NCBI RefSeq assembly: GCF_030381805.1
Contig: NZ_JAUDRH010000002.1
Coordinates: 124,001-188,000, forward strand
Length of the DNA stretch: 64,000 nt
Direction of reading: 5' to 3'
Source of the DNA: Chlorogloeopsis sp. ULAP01
GTDB lineage: Bacteria; Cyanobacteriota; Cyanobacteriia; Cyanobacteriales; Nostocaceae
The notes below the pieces were generated by a model, which was given only the letters and a program-made list of their open reading frames with translations, searched no databases and was not told the DNA's origin. The position numbers and the translations under genes are program-made. How positions within the stretch are numbered: position 1 is the first letter of the stretch; the number at the start of each line of letters is the position of its first letter. This document shows, piece after piece, positions 63,801-64,000 of this stretch.

Positions 63801-64000
63801 AGGCTGGACGAATTCAAAATGCTATCTCTAGTGCAATTACAGCTTCAAATATATTACCTGATGATTACACTTTTAAAATTTACAAACATTTAATAGTCCC
63901 CATAATCTATGAAAAACAAGATGAAATTAGTTTTTATCGGAAACGATTTATACAAGGATTGCAAAATTTAATTCAAGAAACATCTCTAAACACTGATGTA
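60869..64000 (+). CDS. methyltransferase-GT2-GT4-TPR protein (partial)
   Basis: One frame open from the ATG at 60869 to the window edge (1044 codons, no stop). Residues 1-190 are a SAM methyltransferase (LKLHLGCGGNVKEGYLNVDQ, FTEHMLEHLSKYE). Residues about 200-380 are a GT2 glycosyltransferase (ISIVVPWWDH, YILFLNNDVE and WDDVDLCHRARLGGYS). Residues about 440-760 are a GT4 glycosyltransferase (KYEGFGLPVLEAMACGCPVI). From about 895 TPR repeats begin (FFQQGRWQEAINQYQKLLAI). It probably builds and modifies a surface glycan. The C-terminus is outside the window. Confidence 0.85.
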   Translation, partial: MVSNNTLKLHLGCGGNVKEGYLNVDQYFSAQDIIQIDIFNIPLENNSVDEIFTEHMLEHLSKYEVPIALKEWARVLKPSGKLVMNLPNLEWCLQQWLIKPEEERWGWQLDTIFGLQTHPGEFHKTGFTKPHLSQLLKTAGFREININDYWSHEQSCFWVEANKGEQINEKEEVLKNSYNFSDVAIINANTHKIKQYLKTNFISIVVPWWDHSDLLEIWKQNLQYLGNLEIIFVDNGSQLTGKLELQEFCNQYNIKLIRNEENRGFSAANNQGAKAATGEYILFLNNDVEILNFPSQLLCALAGSGISGPGFMQNELGEIYIEGWAMCIKKSTLEALGGWCEDYGPGYWDDVDLCHRARLGGYSLTPVPDLHRWMQHKQNTTGRDGRLNQIALHIRNRGIFVKKHYSLHPKIVVDGVFFQLYQTGIARVWKSLLEEWANNSFGKHIIVLDRAGTAPKIPGIRYRTILAYDYANTDADREMLQQVCDEEDADLFISSYYTTPTTTPSVFMAYDMIPEVMGWDMNNPMWQEKHQAIQHASAYITISENTARDLAKFFTDIPLESVTVAYCGVKRTFSPAKPEEINTFKTKYGISKPYFILVGLGSGYKNSILFFQAFSQLATSYGFDIICTGSGGVLAPELRTYTSGSTIHMLQLDDEELTTAYSGAVALVYPSKYEGFGLPVLEAMACGCPVITCHNASIPEVVGEAAIYVKDDNVQELANALCEMQKPSIRNTLITAGLEQAKKFSWSKMADAVSTVLINTTLAPLNLKEINLIIFPDWSQPEESLSLELERVWINLAAHPDSKHITLLIETSNCDENYAEMLLSAISMNLLMQEDLDVSEGLEISLVGQLGDIQWQALLPKIKARIILEQENKQAVALTKAETLPSYNLENFCDTPSGQFFFELSQTFFQQGRWQEAINQYQKLLAIQPGDPEDYWRLSECYRQLNLVDKAFVILQEGIKLYPTDGNLHFSLIKNLQQAGRIQNAISSAITASNILPDDYTFKIYKHLIVPIIYEKQDEISFYRKRFIQGLQNLIQETSLNTDV

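Noticed and set aside
1..64000. tRNA, rRNA or known small RNA genes
   Set aside because: No cloverleaf-type or T-loop sequences were noticed on either strand; a covariance search would be decisive.

Overview
The window is chromosomal DNA of a cyanobacterium, most likely a filamentous Nostocales-type genome. The reasons are the petB-petD pair, psb30 (ycf12), a half-size GDT1 manganese exporter pair, Rcp1-like response regulators, very frequent HIP1 octamers (GCGATCGC), heptameter-type intergenic repeats (GGGACTA/GGGGACT units) and GC-rich palindromic repeats typical of that order. No rRNA, tRNA, prophage or CRISPR array was seen, so species cannot be assigned.

Layout. 0-2.4 kb: an NqrB/RnfD-like membrane protein, a polysaccharide deacetylase and an XRE regulator. 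2.7-5.2 kb: a run of small secreted proteins, one of which was tandemly duplicated and then broken. 5.4-10.3 kb: PIN protein, acylphosphatase, site-2 protease, a metallo-beta-lactamase-fold protein with a degenerate metal site, and the CtpA protease. 10.8-12.8 kb: petB, petD and a short anti-sigma-type ATPase. 13.3-16.9 kb: a phosphoketolase-like enzyme followed by a REP-associated tyrosine transposase between inverted palindromes, a duplicated and decayed tail of the phosphoketolase carrying a MITE-like insertion, and a HicB gene with only the tail of HicA. 16.9-25.6 kb: YebC, a cupin, Pgi, a RelE-type toxin-antitoxin pair, LivM/LivG-like ABC transporter genes, an ArsR/DUF2087 regulator facing a perfect palindrome, and a glutathionyl-hydroquinone reductase.

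26-31 kb is a stress-protein cluster (small secreted protein, Dps, a glycine-zipper/ChaB fusion, TIGR02588, TIGR02587, CsbD, GlsB/YeaQ). 32-40 kb is a two-component signalling block: a divergent NarL regulator, a PAS histidine kinase, an Rcp1-like receiver, two REC-kinase hybrids, DUF2294 and a further receiver. 40.6-45.8 kb holds a heavily frameshifted pseudogene, an orphan MinD-like ATPase, an AAA+/NUDIX pair, a SemiSWEET, psb30 (below the size cutoff of ordinary ORF calling) and a YkgJ protein. 45.9-48.8 kb is the least ordinary part: a CxxC microprotein, an EgtD-like methyltransferase, a MOSC-alkyltransferase-like fusion and two adjacent 51-residue proteins. 49.4-60.8 kb: manganese exporter halves, DUF4149- and DUF2808-type proteins, a Rieske oxygenase pseudogene, a GDSL lipase, a photolyase and a 1348-residue membrane protein. 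From 60.9 kb to the window edge runs one open frame encoding a methyltransferase-GT2-GT4-TPR protein.

The best candidates for something undescribed are the 45.9-48.2 kb locus (EgtD-like enzyme beside a MOSC domain fused to a cysteine-less alkyltransferase domain), the REP/transposase block with its copied gene tail, and repeat cassettes that have been inserted in frame into loops of membrane proteins. All functional statements are by reading translated sequence; no database search was possible.
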